A stretch of 64,000 nt of DNA from Oscillospiraceae bacterium (GCA_022483045.1 JAKVOA010000001.1:1282501-1346500), one strand, 5' to 3'. Numbered from the stretch's first letter, positions 43,958-52,593 are shown. Made by a program: numbers and translations. Notes: generated from the letters alone by a model not told the origin.

Positions 43958-43983
43958 GAAATTAGTCTGAATAGACTAATTTC
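43958..43983. repeat. Inverted repeat GAAATTAGTCT/AGACTAATTTC
   Basis: An 11-base perfect stem with a four-base loop (GAAT) and no T run. It lies upstream of the higBA promoter; it may be an operator. Confidence 0.5.
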
Positions 43984-44049
43984 TGCATACCGTTTGTGGG
44001 TATAATGATTATATGCCGAAAAAAATTTACCTCATAGGTCAAAATAATA

Positions 44050-44078
44050 TTGACTGTTCCATATACAAAGCGTATAAT
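44050..44078 (+). promoter_or_regulatory. higBA promoter with flanking inverted repeat
   Basis: TTGACT (44050-44055) and TATAAT (44073-44078) are 17 bases apart. TAGGTCAAAATAATATT (about 44035-44051) and AATATTATTAACCTA (44076-44090) form an imperfect inverted repeat around the promoter, a likely binding site for the HigA antitoxin. Confidence 0.78.
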
Positions 44079-44098
44079 ATTATTAACCTAAGAGGTAA

Positions 44099-44410
44099 AT
44101 GAGGCGGTGCGTATTGGAAGTCCGATATAAAAGCAATCAACTAGAACGTGTATGTACTAACGCAGATATTGCTCAGTATAAATATGGTCCTCAAATGGCT
44201 GAAAAAATATCTCAAAGAATTGTAGAACTTGCGGCTGCCGATTCCGTACAGACACTTTTAAAGTTTGGTGTGGGCAGATGTCATCCATTGAAAGGTGATA
44301 GAAAGCTTCAATATGCAATGGATTTAGTTCAACCGTTTCGATTGGTCTTTGAAGTTAAGAATGGCAGTGTTTACCTTGCAAAGGTTATGGAGATTGTAGA
44401 TTACCATTGA
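44099..44410 (+). CDS. higB: HigB-type toxin (RelE/ParE superfamily)
   Basis: A protein of about 98-103 residues: LEVRYKSNQLERVCTN at the start, LLKFGVGRCHPLKGDRKLQY and VYLAKVMEIVDYH at the end, as in plasmid-type HigB mRNA interferases. The ATG at 44099 is one option; TTG at 44114 has the better spaced GAGG and gives the usual family start. It comes before its antitoxin, the typical order for higBA. Codon use is more A/T-rich than in neighbouring genes. Confidence 0.85.
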   Translation: MRRCVLEVRYKSNQLERVCTNADIAQYKYGPQMAEKISQRIVELAAADSVQTLLKFGVGRCHPLKGDRKLQYAMDLVQPFRLVFEVKNGSVYLAKVMEIVDYH

Positions 44411-44441
44411 TAGTCAAGCAGTCGTTAAGGAGGAATGACAA

Positions 44442-45491
44442 ATGTTACGTAGCAAGAGCACGATTGCTGTACCGCCAGGTGCTACAATTCGGGAGCAGCT
44501 CGAAAATCGTGGCATCAGTCAGAAGGAATTTGCTATAAGAATGGGCATGACTGAAAAACATATAAGCAATCTCATTAATGGGAAAGTTGAACTTACACCC
44601 AATGTTGCTTTACGCTTAGAAACTGTTCTCGGACTTCCAGCAAGCTTTTGGAATAACCTTGAAGCAATTTACCAAGAAAAAATTGCTCGAGTTAATGCTG
44701 AACTTTCAGTTGAACAAGATGAAGAAATTGCCAAACAATTTCCTTATTCGACTATGGCAAAATGGAAGTGGGTTTCTGTAACTAGAAAAGTCGAAGAAAG
44801 GGTAATCAATCTCAGAAAATTCTTTGAAGTCGCAGAACTAGGATTACTTGAAAACTTAAAAATGCCTGGTATCGCATATAGAAAATGCAATTCTAGCCAA
44901 AAAAGCGATTATGCTTTGGCAGCTTGGGCACAAGAAGCACGTTTGGAAGCTCGAAAAATTCAGGTAGAGCCAATCAATATTGCAAGACTTGAAAAAGAAA
45001 TTCCTACAATAAGGTCTATGACTGTGAAGGATCCAACTGAGTTTTGCAATGAACTAAGACATACATTATCAGGATGTGGCGTAGCTATTATTTTTTTGCC
45101 ACATATCAGTGGATCTTTTCTTCATGGCGCTTCTTTTTTGGATGACGGTCACATTGTTTTAGGACTGACGGTAAGAGAAAAATATGCGGATAGCTTTTGG
45201 TTTAGTTTATTCCATGAACTTTGCCATATCATAAAAGGCCATATATATTCCCCAGAGCCAACTACACCGGAACAAGAGGCAGAAGCAAACGCATTCGCCA
45301 GAGATACGTTAATATCTCCTAAAGCATATCAGTCATTTATTGCACAAGGCCGTTTTGATGAAGGTACAATTGCAGCTTTTGCTAATGCTGTAGGAATTGA
45401 TGCCGGAATTGTACTTGGAAGATTACAAAAGGATAATATTGTCCCGTATAGTTATTTTAATCATCTTAAAAAGAAATATAAAATTGTATAA
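44442..45491 (+). CDS. higA: HigA-type antitoxin with ImmA/IrrE metallopeptidase domain
   Basis: A 349-residue protein. The N-terminal XRE helix-turn-helix (about 15-75; ISQKEFAIRMGMTEKHISNL, GLPASFWNNLEAIYQE) is the HigA type. The C-terminal half (about 180-330) is an ImmA/IrrE peptidase domain with FHELCHIIKGH (HExxH zinc motif) and EQEAEANAFARD. The combination suggests a long HigA that can also be regulated by or carry out proteolysis. It starts 32 bases after higB, with RBS AAGGAGG. A/T-rich like higB. Confidence 0.9.
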   Translation: MLRSKSTIAVPPGATIREQLENRGISQKEFAIRMGMTEKHISNLINGKVELTPNVALRLETVLGLPASFWNNLEAIYQEKIARVNAELSVEQDEEIAKQFPYSTMAKWKWVSVTRKVEERVINLRKFFEVAELGLLENLKMPGIAYRKCNSSQKSDYALAAWAQEARLEARKIQVEPINIARLEKEIPTIRSMTVKDPTEFCNELRHTLSGCGVAIIFLPHISGSFLHGASFLDDGHIVLGLTVREKYADSFWFSLFHELCHIIKGHIYSPEPTTPEQEAEANAFARDTLISPKAYQSFIAQGRFDEGTIAAFANAVGIDAGIVLGRLQKDNIVPYSYFNHLKKKYKIV

Positions 45492-45502
45492 GCAGGATAT
45501 TC

Positions 45503-45529
45503 AGCAGCCTTAACCGGCTGCTATTTTTA
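45503..45529 (+). terminator. Terminator of higBA
   Basis: AGCAGCC/GGCTGCT with a six-base loop, followed by ATTTTTAT, about ten bases past the higA stop. Confidence 0.78.
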
Positions 45530-45579
45530 TACCAAAAAAGGAGCTGATAGCGTGGAAGCTGTAGCGCCGCATACAGAAG

Positions 45580-45596
45580 TGCGACAAATTGTCGCA
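45580..45596. repeat. Palindrome site 5
   Basis: TGCGACAAATTGTCGCA, perfect, about 135 bases before the adhesin start. With site 4 it brackets the higBA module in direct orientation. Confidence 0.85.
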
Positions 45597-45605
45597 GTAA
45601 AGATC

Positions 45606-45637
45606 AGCACCAGAGCGTAAAGCCCTGGCGCTTTTTT
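45606..45637 (+). terminator. Second terminator downstream of palindrome site 5
   Basis: AGCACCAG/CTGGCGCT (one mismatch) followed by six T. Its place behind the palindrome repeats the order seen at 43870-43923. Confidence 0.7.
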
Positions 45638-45730
45638 GTATGAAGGGAGTCTATGAAATGATTCACAACCGTTCCCCTACCTGATTTTCCGAAAAACGTT
45701 CGCCGTCAATATACAAGGAGGTACAAAAAA

Positions 45731-48226
45731 TTGAGAAAACAGTTGAGCAAAAAACTTGGTTCGATTGTTTTGGCTGCCGCATTAGCCTTTTCAACGACCC
45801 CACTTTCGGCAAGTGCGTCCAGTGGTGGCAGTACGGGGCAGACAGTAAAAGATGAGATGCAGAGCATCAGCCCTCTCTTTTATGCAAACGTGCAGTCAAA
45901 CAATAACGGAAACAGCGCCGCATCCTCTGCATCGACAGCGCCAAAGCTTTTCACAGCAAAGAAAATTTTGAGAACAGACGCAAAAAAAGCAGTCATTACA
46001 CCCGGCACAAAATACAAATACCAGAGCTGGAGCACTTGCACTTTTAACGTCAGTTATGGCGGCAGTCAGATAGGATTTTGTCTCAACCCGGACATGAACA
46101 CAACGTCCGGTGAATACCCCGTAAAAACCATTCCGAAATCCAGCGCAGATGATCAGACAATGTACGCCGCATATCTGCTCAGCCCATATGGCGCATTGAA
46201 AAACTATGCGCCAAATGGCAATACGACGACCGGGCAGCAGGCATGGGACAAATATGCCTTTGCAACCAGCCCGAACACACAGGCAGTACACAACGTTTGC
46301 ACAACACATGTACTGCTGTCTTACCTCTATTCGCCAGCCGGCACAAAGGGCATTTCCGGCGAATCTATTACAAACGTCAAAAAATTGAAGGCATGGGTCG
46401 AAGACGCAAAATCTGATGCCACCGTGCAGGCGTACATCAAAGCGTCTACAACCACATTGTATGTTGCCAGCGGCAAGAATCAGGGAGAGCAGGACATCCT
46501 TTGGGGCACAAGCCAGCAGATTTCCAGCAGCTTCAGTCTTGCAAAAGATAATTGGGATGGCACGCAGTTTTTGGATGGGGCTACATTTGCAATTACAGAC
46601 GCTGCCGGAAAATCCATGGGAAATGGAAAGGCAGTGAGCACAGGCCATTTTCAGTGGAACAACCTTGACATCACAAAAGACTATTTTGTTGAGGAAACTG
46701 CCGCTCCGTCCGGCTATAACAAAATGACAGGAAAGCAGCAGATCCGCTATACCAGTAATGGCCGATTTGAATTTGTCACTCCGGTAAAAAAGGGCGGCGA
46801 TTCCAACGGCTACACGACGAATCCTACTTCCAATGTTTATTGCACTTGGTACAATAAACCGACAACGCCAAAATATTACCCCGGCACAATTGTCATTCAC
46901 AAAACGAATGAAAACGGTCAGCAGGATCTCGCCGGTGCAGAGTTCACACTGTACAAGGCGGACAAAACAACAGTCAACAAAGTCTTGACAACTGATGCTG
47001 AAGGAATAATGAAAGACGATAAGCTTACAGCTGGCACTTATTATCTCAAAGAAACCAAGGCGCCAGCGGGGTATACAGCGTATGCCGACTGGATCGAGGT
47101 CAATGTACCGGAAAACGGCACCGCGACCGCAACCTATCCGGTCACTGGGAAAGTTGAAAACGCAAATGGACAGATTGTTGTACATGACAAGCTGACGCCG
47201 ATTGATGTACATAAATATGTGCAGCACATCGGCAACCAGGATCACACCGCCAATATCGCGGAAAAAGAAACCTGGATTGTCTCTCCGCAGGTGCCGGAAG
47301 ATATTGCAACAAGCAAGCGCTATACCATTACCGATCCCATTGACTCCCGCCTCACCTACAACGCTGGCCAGACAATTACCGTAAAGCCCGCTCAGGCGTC
47401 TGGAGAGCCGCTGACAGACACGTCCAAAACGCTGGCAAAGGATGATTACACTGTCACAGAGCCGTCTACGGCAAACCAGCAGACTCTGACGGTTGACTTT
47501 ACCACCGCAGGCCGCAAAAGACTTGCGGAATACGGCGCAAAGCGTGTGTTCATTTCCTTCACGACACAAATCAACAATACCGTTATCAAGGACAGCCTGG
47601 GTACGGATATTCCGAACCAGGCGCAGCTGCATTTCACAAACCAATACGACGAAATGCAAGAGCCAAAAACCGAAATCCCGGAAGTCCATACCGGCGCGGT
47701 AAAGCTGACAAAGTTTGGCACAAACAGTGCAAAGCTCGCTGGCGCGGAATTTGAAATCTTTGCGTCTGAAGCTGATGCAAAGAATGGCAAAAATCCGATT
47801 GCTGTGACAGATGTGTCCGGCAAGCGGGTAACGAAGGTTACTACCGACAAAGATGGCGCGGCTTATTTTTACGGTCTTGCCTATGGCCCAAAAGCGACAC
47901 TGTCTGAACAGGTCGGTACACAGCAGGGCGTGGATGCAAAGGCCAGCGACAAGACCAATTCCACGACTTATATCATAAAAGAGGTCAAGGCCCCGGCTGG
48001 CTATCAGGTCAATGCAAATGCTCTCGCTGCTAAAGTATCTGGCACCGATAAGGCCGCAACGGTAACTGTAAACATGACAGATACCGCAACGCCTGTGACG
48101 CCGAATACACCGGTTACCTCAGTGCCAAAAACAGGTGACAGCACAAATATTGTGCTGCTGTTGATGGTCATCGCCGCGTCTGGCTTTGGGCTTTTCGCAA
48201 CGCTCAAAAAAAAGCTAGCAAAATAA
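45731..48226 (+). CDS. Sortase-anchored SpaA-type adhesin or pilin
   Basis: An 831-residue surface protein. Signal peptide (LGSIVLAAALAFSTTPLSAS), then an N-terminal head (about 85-260) with WSTCTFNVSYGGSQIGFCLN that resembles Cys-containing thioester adhesin heads, although the partner Gln is not evident. SpaA/Cna-B-like modules follow (DGATFAITDAAGK; IVIHKTNENGQQDLAGAEFT...YLKETKAPAGY), a fimbrial isopeptide domain (about 480-640) and another SpaA module (KLTKFGTNSAKLAGAEFE...KEVKAPAGY). The C-terminus has the LPXTG-like VPKTGD, a membrane helix and KKKLAK. The TTG start at 45731 is set by AAGGAGG. It is likely to aid cell contact during mating or to be adhesin cargo. No sortase gene is in the window. 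Confidence 0.88.
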   Translation: MRKQLSKKLGSIVLAAALAFSTTPLSASASSGGSTGQTVKDEMQSISPLFYANVQSNNNGNSAASSASTAPKLFTAKKILRTDAKKAVITPGTKYKYQSWSTCTFNVSYGGSQIGFCLNPDMNTTSGEYPVKTIPKSSADDQTMYAAYLLSPYGALKNYAPNGNTTTGQQAWDKYAFATSPNTQAVHNVCTTHVLLSYLYSPAGTKGISGESITNVKKLKAWVEDAKSDATVQAYIKASTTTLYVASGKNQGEQDILWGTSQQISSSFSLAKDNWDGTQFLDGATFAITDAAGKSMGNGKAVSTGHFQWNNLDITKDYFVEETAAPSGYNKMTGKQQIRYTSNGRFEFVTPVKKGGDSNGYTTNPTSNVYCTWYNKPTTPKYYPGTIVIHKTNENGQQDLAGAEFTLYKADKTTVNKVLTTDAEGIMKDDKLTAGTYYLKETKAPAGYTAYADWIEVNVPENGTATATYPVTGKVENANGQIVVHDKLTPIDVHKYVQHIGNQDHTANIAEKETWIVSPQVPEDIATSKRYTITDPIDSRLTYNAGQTITVKPAQASGEPLTDTSKTLAKDDYTVTEPSTANQQTLTVDFTTAGRKRLAEYGAKRVFISFTTQINNTVIKDSLGTDIPNQAQLHFTNQYDEMQEPKTEIPEVHTGAVKLTKFGTNSAKLAGAEFEIFASEADAKNGKNPIAVTDVSGKRVTKVTTDKDGAAYFYGLAYGPKATLSEQVGTQQGVDAKASDKTNSTTYIIKEVKAPAGYQVNANALAAKVSGTDKAATVTVNMTDTATPVTPNTPVTSVPKTGDSTNIVLLLMVIAASGFGLFATLKKKLAK

Positions 48227-48231
48227 TCTAG

Positions 48232-48287
48232 TCTGATTTTCGACCACGGGCATAAGGGGAGCTTTATGCCCGTTCCGAAGATCAGAT
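48232..48287 (+). terminator. Terminator of the adhesin gene
   Basis: An outer stem (TCTGATTTTCG with CGAAGATCAGA) and an inner perfect stem (ACGGGCATAA with TTATGCCCGT) are followed by T-rich DNA. Confidence 0.75.
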
Positions 48288-48329
48288 TTTTGACTTTTTT
48301 TGGGGGGGTGATTCCGATGGACTAGTTGC

Positions 48330-48346
48330 TGCGACAAATTGTCGCA
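48330..48346. repeat. Palindrome site 6
   Basis: TGCGACAAATTGTCGCA, perfect, 29 bases before the start of the next gene and upstream of the whole polyvalent-protein/transfer region. Confidence 0.85.
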
Positions 48347-48375
48347 CATCATTATTTTTTTTAGGAGCTGAGAAC

Positions 48376-48561
48376 ATGATTTATACAACAGAAGAACAGG
48401 AGAGCCTACGCAAAATATCCGATTATTCGCCGCAGGAGCAGGAACAGATTTTAAAAAATTCCGCTGCCACTGCCGAGGACGAATCGAGTCGTCTGTATTT
48501 TAAGTGGCTGTTTGCAAAAGTCTTCACGCAGCATCATTGCAATAAGAGGGAAAGGCAATAG
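48376..48561 (+). CDS. Small hypothetical protein
   Basis: A 61-residue, mostly helical and charged protein (MIYTTEEQESLRKISDYSP...) with RBS TTAGGAGCTGAG. No family is recognised. It begins the plus-strand run that leads into the polyvalent protein. Confidence 0.65.
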   Translation: MIYTTEEQESLRKISDYSPQEQEQILKNSAATAEDESSRLYFKWLFAKVFTQHHCNKRERQ

Positions 48562-48570
48562 GAGGAAAAA

Positions 48571-48834
48571 ATGAGTATTTATCCAGGAGAAACGGTATGG
48601 AAGCATCCGGCCGAGATTATCGGCAAAATTGACGGTGCTGTCGTCTTGGCCGACGATGACGACAAACTCTTTCTCTACCCGTTTGATACAGATTGTGAAG
48701 ATTTTAATCAAGTTGGTTTGGCCATGGATGTTGAAAAAGACAAGCTCATCCCGGCAGAGAAAGCTGAAAGTCCGCTGAAGGAACGGCTGATTACTTTTTT
48801 AAGGGGGAAAATAACACATGGCTTGGGAAAGTAA
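48571..48834 (+). CDS. Small hypothetical protein
   Basis: An 87-residue acidic protein (MSIYPGETVWKHPAEIIGKI, then a DDDDK stretch) with RBS TAGGAGG. The first half could be a small beta-barrel-like fold. Its end overlaps the next gene's start by 17 bases. Function is unknown. Confidence 0.7.
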   Translation: MSIYPGETVWKHPAEIIGKIDGAVVLADDDDKLFLYPFDTDCEDFNQVGLAMDVEKDKLIPAEKAESPLKERLITFLRGKITHGLGK

Positions 48835-51800
48835 GTTTTCGCCAGGGGAACGAACCAATTACAAGAAACAGCAGATCAAAGAACTGAAAGATACACTCAA
48901 CAAAGCTCTACAATCCTACCAGCAACATCCTGAACAGATTGCGGAGCTTCTTTCATTCCGATCAAAATTTTATAATTATTCGCTGCGCAATGCAGAACTC
49001 ATTCAAAAGCAAAACAATGGTGCAACCTTTGTTGCCTCTTTTAACGACTGGAAGGAAAAAGGGTTCACGGTCAATAAGGGACAGCATGGGATAAAAATAT
49101 TTGTTCCGACACTTTTATCTGTATTCAAGGCTTTGGATGAAAATGGGAATGAGTATTTGAAGCGCGTAACGCAGGCAACTCCGGCGGAAAAAACGAAAAT
49201 CGCCGCCGGAGAAATTAAGACTCGCCAGCAAATATATTATAAGATTGGCTCGGTGTTTGATATTTCGCAGACCAGTTGTCCGGTGGAGGAATACCCAAAA
49301 TTCTACAGTATGGGATACGCCTCAGAGCAGCACGCTGCTCTGTACAATGCTGTGAAAAAGTTTGCGGCAGGTAGCGGTCTTTCCGTTTTAGAAGGAGATG
49401 TCAAGTCCATTTCCCTGCGCGGCTTCTACATGCCAAATGAAAATGCAATTACCATCAGCGACAAACTCAATGACTCCGAAAAGCTTTCTACATTGACGCA
49501 CGAACTTGGCCACGCCATTATGGCTCTGAATTTTAGCGACAAAGAGTTTGCTGCTAATATGCACATCAGGGAATTTGAAGCGGATGCCATCAGTATCGCG
49601 CTGCAAAGTGCCGTTGGCCTCTCCCTGACAACCAGCCGCATCAACCATTTCAAAGAGCACTATGGGGCTTGCGCGAAACTCGGTGATGAATTTCACCTTG
49701 AGCAATGTCTCGGGGAGATTGATACCGCCTTTCGGGGTATGTATCAGAAGCTATCCCCCTATCTGGAGGAAGTGCGACAAATTGTCGCACCTGTGCAGAA
49801 CAGCGAAACCAAAGCGCAGCCACAAACGGAAGCAACGGAGAAATTGCACAAGCCTGCGCCTGGCGATATTCTGGGCAGGCTGTTTAGCAGAACCGCTTCT
49901 TCCCCCTCGCAGGAGGAAGATAACACTCAGGACTCCATCATCAAAGAAAAAGTAGCGGAAAAGCAGGTGCAGCAGGAAGAATCCAGAGAGGCGCAGGCCG
50001 CTGCCGCTGTTGGTGCTGCCGCGGCAGTTGCCGCTTCCATGGTTCCTAAAGGCAGGATCCGCGACGCGCTGATTGCCGCTGGTGTTGACAAAGCCCTGGC
50101 AGATGCTGCTGCTTTGTCAGCCCAAAAGACGCTGCTGCAGGCGCAGCCCGCAACCTGTATTTTGTATCAGATTGCAAATGAAAAGTCCGCCGAGTTTGGG
50201 AAGTCACTGCTTAGCCTTGAGAAAAGCGACCTTGGTGTGCGGCAAAGGAACTACAAAGTCGTCTATACCGCAGAACTCGCGGCAGGGGAAACACTAGACG
50301 CGCTGTATGCCAGGCTCAACCTGGATACGCCGGAGGACTTCAAGGTCCGGCCCATTGGCATTGGCGACGTCATCACGGTGGAGCGCGGCGGTGAAAAACA
50401 AGCCTTCTTTTTGGATACGGACGGGTTCCAGGAGGTGCCGGAGTTCCTCACAAAAATACCGAATCATTCCCTATCTGAGCGCATTGACGAAGTTCTTGCG
50501 GGCAAAACAGAACGCGCTAGTGACATTTATGTCTGTGATACACCAAAAGTGCTGATGGACTATGCCGGTATGAAGCAGCTGCCTATGTTTTTAAGCCAAA
50601 GTCATTTGAAGAAAATTGTCAGTTCCAATGGACATGCGATTAACCCAAAGCAGGTAAAGTCGCTTGAATTTTTACTTAGAAATCCGGTCATTGTGATGGA
50701 TTCCATGACTGTTCCGGGAAGCAAAGTTGTGGTGACAGAAGAAAAAGACGCCAGCAACCGCCCAATTGTTGTTGCCATTAAACCGGATGGCCATGGGCGT
50801 TATGAGCTATCACAAATGAGCAGTAACTTTATTACCAGTATGTACGGAAGAAATGATTTCCTTTCATTTGATGAAAGCGGTAAGATTTCTCCTGATTGCT
50901 TCCTTGGCAGAGCAGTATCGCAGCATAAAATCATCTGCGTAGACAAAGAAAAGAGCCATGAACTTAAAAAGAGCCATGAACTTATAGGGGAAGCCGGGCT
51001 ACAATTGCCCGGGGCCTTTATAAGTCATGACTCATTTATACCTAGTATATCCAAAAATGAGCCAAATGTCAATACTTCGGAGCCTTCAGACAGAGAAAAT
51101 TTTTCCGGTTCTGAAGGCAATGAAGTACGACAAAACGTCGCATCTGCTTCCCCGCAGGAAACCGAAAAAGAGGTCATCGGGGCCCCCACAGGGCCGAATA
51201 ACCAGGAGGCGGCCTATTATCGGGAGCAGCGAAAAAAGGAACAGCAGAGGCGCGAAGAACTGGATTACCTGAAAAGCCGCGTCAACATTTTGGACCTGGC
51301 AAGCGACCTCGGCTATACCGTAATCAAAAACGGCACGCATCATGTCTTAAAGGAACATCCATCCTGCACGTTTTACCAGGAGAACGGCAGCAATTCTTTC
51401 TACCGCTTTTCCCGTGGGTACGGCGGCAGTACCATTGATTTTGTGCTGCACATGAATGAGGACGATAATCTGAATCTTTCTCTGCACACCACCCGTGACG
51501 CGATTGAATACCTCAAAAACCGCTACATGTGGAACCGTACAGAAGCGGCTCAGAGATCTTCGGCGACGCCCGTCAAAAGGCAAAGTGAAGCAGAAGAAAG
51601 GAAGCCTTTTATTCTGCCACAGCGTGCAGAGGGCCAGGCAAAGCATATGTTTGCTTATTTAACGAAGACCAGAGCCATTGACCGTGAGATCCTACAAGAC
51701 TGCGTAAAGCGCGGCCTTTGCTATGAAGATACGTCGCACAATTCCGTCTTTGTCGGCAAAGACAAGGACGGCAAGGATGTCTTTGCAACCCGCCACACCA

Positions 51801-52288
51801 GCATGAGCGACAGCAGCTGGAAGCGGGATGTCGCGGGAAGCGACGAATCCTGCGGCTGGTATGTCAACAACAATGCCCACCGTCTCTACGTCACTGAAGC
51901 GCCGATCGATGCGCTGTCTATGATGACGCTGCTGAAACAGAATGGACAGGACCTCGATTCTGCCAACTATCTTGCCACCACGGGGACGGGAAAACTCAGC
52001 GTGCTCTATAAGCGTCTGGAAGAAGACCCGGAAATCCATACGGTGGTACTCGCATTTGACAATGACAACGCCGGAAGTTTTGCCACAGGGTACGCAAGCG
52101 AAGAGATCAAGCGCTCTTATCCGGATAAGGAAATAAAAATCTATCCCATTCCCGCCGGAAAGGATGTGAATGCGTATTTACAGCAAAAGACAAAGACGGT
52201 TGCACCAGATCTTAAGAAGCGCGACCGTATACCGAACCCCGGCAAGCCGCCAGCGGAGAGAACTGCCGCGCTCTCTCCAGAATTTTAA
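48818..52288 (+). CDS. Polyvalent protein: ArdC-like, metallopeptidase, YodL-like, nuclease-like and primase/Toprim modules
   Basis: A 1156-residue multidomain protein. In order: an ArdC-type N-terminal domain (about 10-130; LLSFRSKFYNYSLRNAELIQ, DWKEKGFTVNKGQHGIKIF), an ImmA/IrrE-type zinc peptidase (HELGHAI at about 228-234, EFEADAIS), an Ala-rich linker, a YodL-like domain (about 478-545), a domain like the MuF-C/PBECR nuclease-toxin group (about 550-700), a primase-like part (about 815-910) and a Toprim domain (LYVTEAPIDALSMM near 1022, AFDNDNAG near 1078). Such proteins are thought to enter the recipient with the DNA, counter restriction and prime the second strand. The domain calls beyond ArdC, peptidase and Toprim are tentative. 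Confidence 0.82.
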   Translation: MAWESKFSPGERTNYKKQQIKELKDTLNKALQSYQQHPEQIAELLSFRSKFYNYSLRNAELIQKQNNGATFVASFNDWKEKGFTVNKGQHGIKIFVPTLLSVFKALDENGNEYLKRVTQATPAEKTKIAAGEIKTRQQIYYKIGSVFDISQTSCPVEEYPKFYSMGYASEQHAALYNAVKKFAAGSGLSVLEGDVKSISLRGFYMPNENAITISDKLNDSEKLSTLTHELGHAIMALNFSDKEFAANMHIREFEADAISIALQSAVGLSLTTSRINHFKEHYGACAKLGDEFHLEQCLGEIDTAFRGMYQKLSPYLEEVRQIVAPVQNSETKAQPQTEATEKLHKPAPGDILGRLFSRTASSPSQEEDNTQDSIIKEKVAEKQVQQEESREAQAAAAVGAAAAVAASMVPKGRIRDALIAAGVDKALADAAALSAQKTLLQAQPATCILYQIANEKSAEFGKSLLSLEKSDLGVRQRNYKVVYTAELAAGETLDALYARLNLDTPEDFKVRPIGIGDVITVERGGEKQAFFLDTDGFQEVPEFLTKIPNHSLSERIDEVLAGKTERASDIYVCDTPKVLMDYAGMKQLPMFLSQSHLKKIVSSNGHAINPKQVKSLEFLLRNPVIVMDSMTVPGSKVVVTEEKDASNRPIVVAIKPDGHGRYELSQMSSNFITSMYGRNDFLSFDESGKISPDCFLGRAVSQHKIICVDKEKSHELKKSHELIGEAGLQLPGAFISHDSFIPSISKNEPNVNTSEPSDRENFSGSEGNEVRQNVASASPQETEKEVIGAPTGPNNQEAAYYREQRKKEQQRREELDYLKSRVNILDLASDLGYTVIKNGTHHVLKEHPSCTFYQENGSNSFYRFSRGYGGSTIDFVLHMNEDDNLNLSLHTTRDAIEYLKNRYMWNRTEAAQRSSATPVKRQSEAEERKPFILPQRAEGQAKHMFAYLTKTRAIDREILQDCVKRGLCYEDTSHNSVFVGKDKDGKDVFATRHTSMSDSSWKRDVAGSDESCGWYVNNNAHRLYVTEAPIDALSMMTLLKQNGQDLDSANYLATTGTGKLSVLYKRLEEDPEIHTVVLAFDNDNAGSFATGYASEEIKRSYPDKEIKIYPIPAGKDVNAYLQQKTKTVAPDLKKRDRIPNPGKPPAERTAALSPEF
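49773..49789. repeat. Palindrome site 7 (inside the polyvalent gene)
   Basis: TGCGACAAATTGTCGCA, perfect although it lies in coding sequence (EVRQIVAP), at the boundary between the peptidase domain and the linker. Confidence 0.8.
51126..51142. repeat. Palindrome site 8 (degenerate, inside the polyvalent gene)
   Basis: TACGACAAAACGTCGCA; both arms are recognisable with changes next to the centre. It lies in the linker before the primase part and encodes EVRQNVAS, similar to the peptide at site 7. Confidence 0.5.
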
Positions 52289-52303
52289 CAGGAGGAATGA
52301 AAG

Positions 52304-52561
52304 ATGAGCAAAAAGACGAAAGGTGAACCTGATGCCGCCGCAGTGAGGCTGATTGACCAGTACCTGCAAAATCAGCAATCTTCTTACGCCGATTGGCAAA
52401 AAAAATGGGAGGAAAAAGAGAAAAAGCTGGAGGAGATGAAAAAGGAAGAATTTAATTCCCTGTTTCGTGCGGCGGTGCTGCCGTATGCTGACGAGTTTCT
52501 GCTCCTGTTGCAGGACGACGTAAAAGCGGGCGAATCCCATTTGGCCAGTCAAGCAAATTGA
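52304..52561 (+). CDS. Small coiled-coil hypothetical protein
   Basis: An 85-residue, strongly charged helical protein (WQKKWEEKEKKLEEMKKEEF) with RBS AGGAGG. Its stop is 32 bases before the VirB2-like gene. It is likely part of the transfer operon; function unknown. Confidence 0.7.
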   Translation: MSKKTKGEPDAAAVRLIDQYLQNQQSSYADWQKKWEEKEKKLEEMKKEEFNSLFRAAVLPYADEFLLLLQDDVKAGESHLASQAN

Positions 52562-52593
52562 CTGGCCTCAATTATTTTAAAGGAGTTTTGACA

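Noticed and set aside
43870-45596. Terminal repeats of a transposon around higBA
   Set aside because: The copies are part of a wider palindrome family in direct orientation, and no transposase is present.
45896-47689. A 597-codon open frame antisense to the adhesin gene
   Set aside because: Cys/Arg-rich low-meaning translation; the plus-strand adhesin has signal peptide, SpaA modules and sorting signal.
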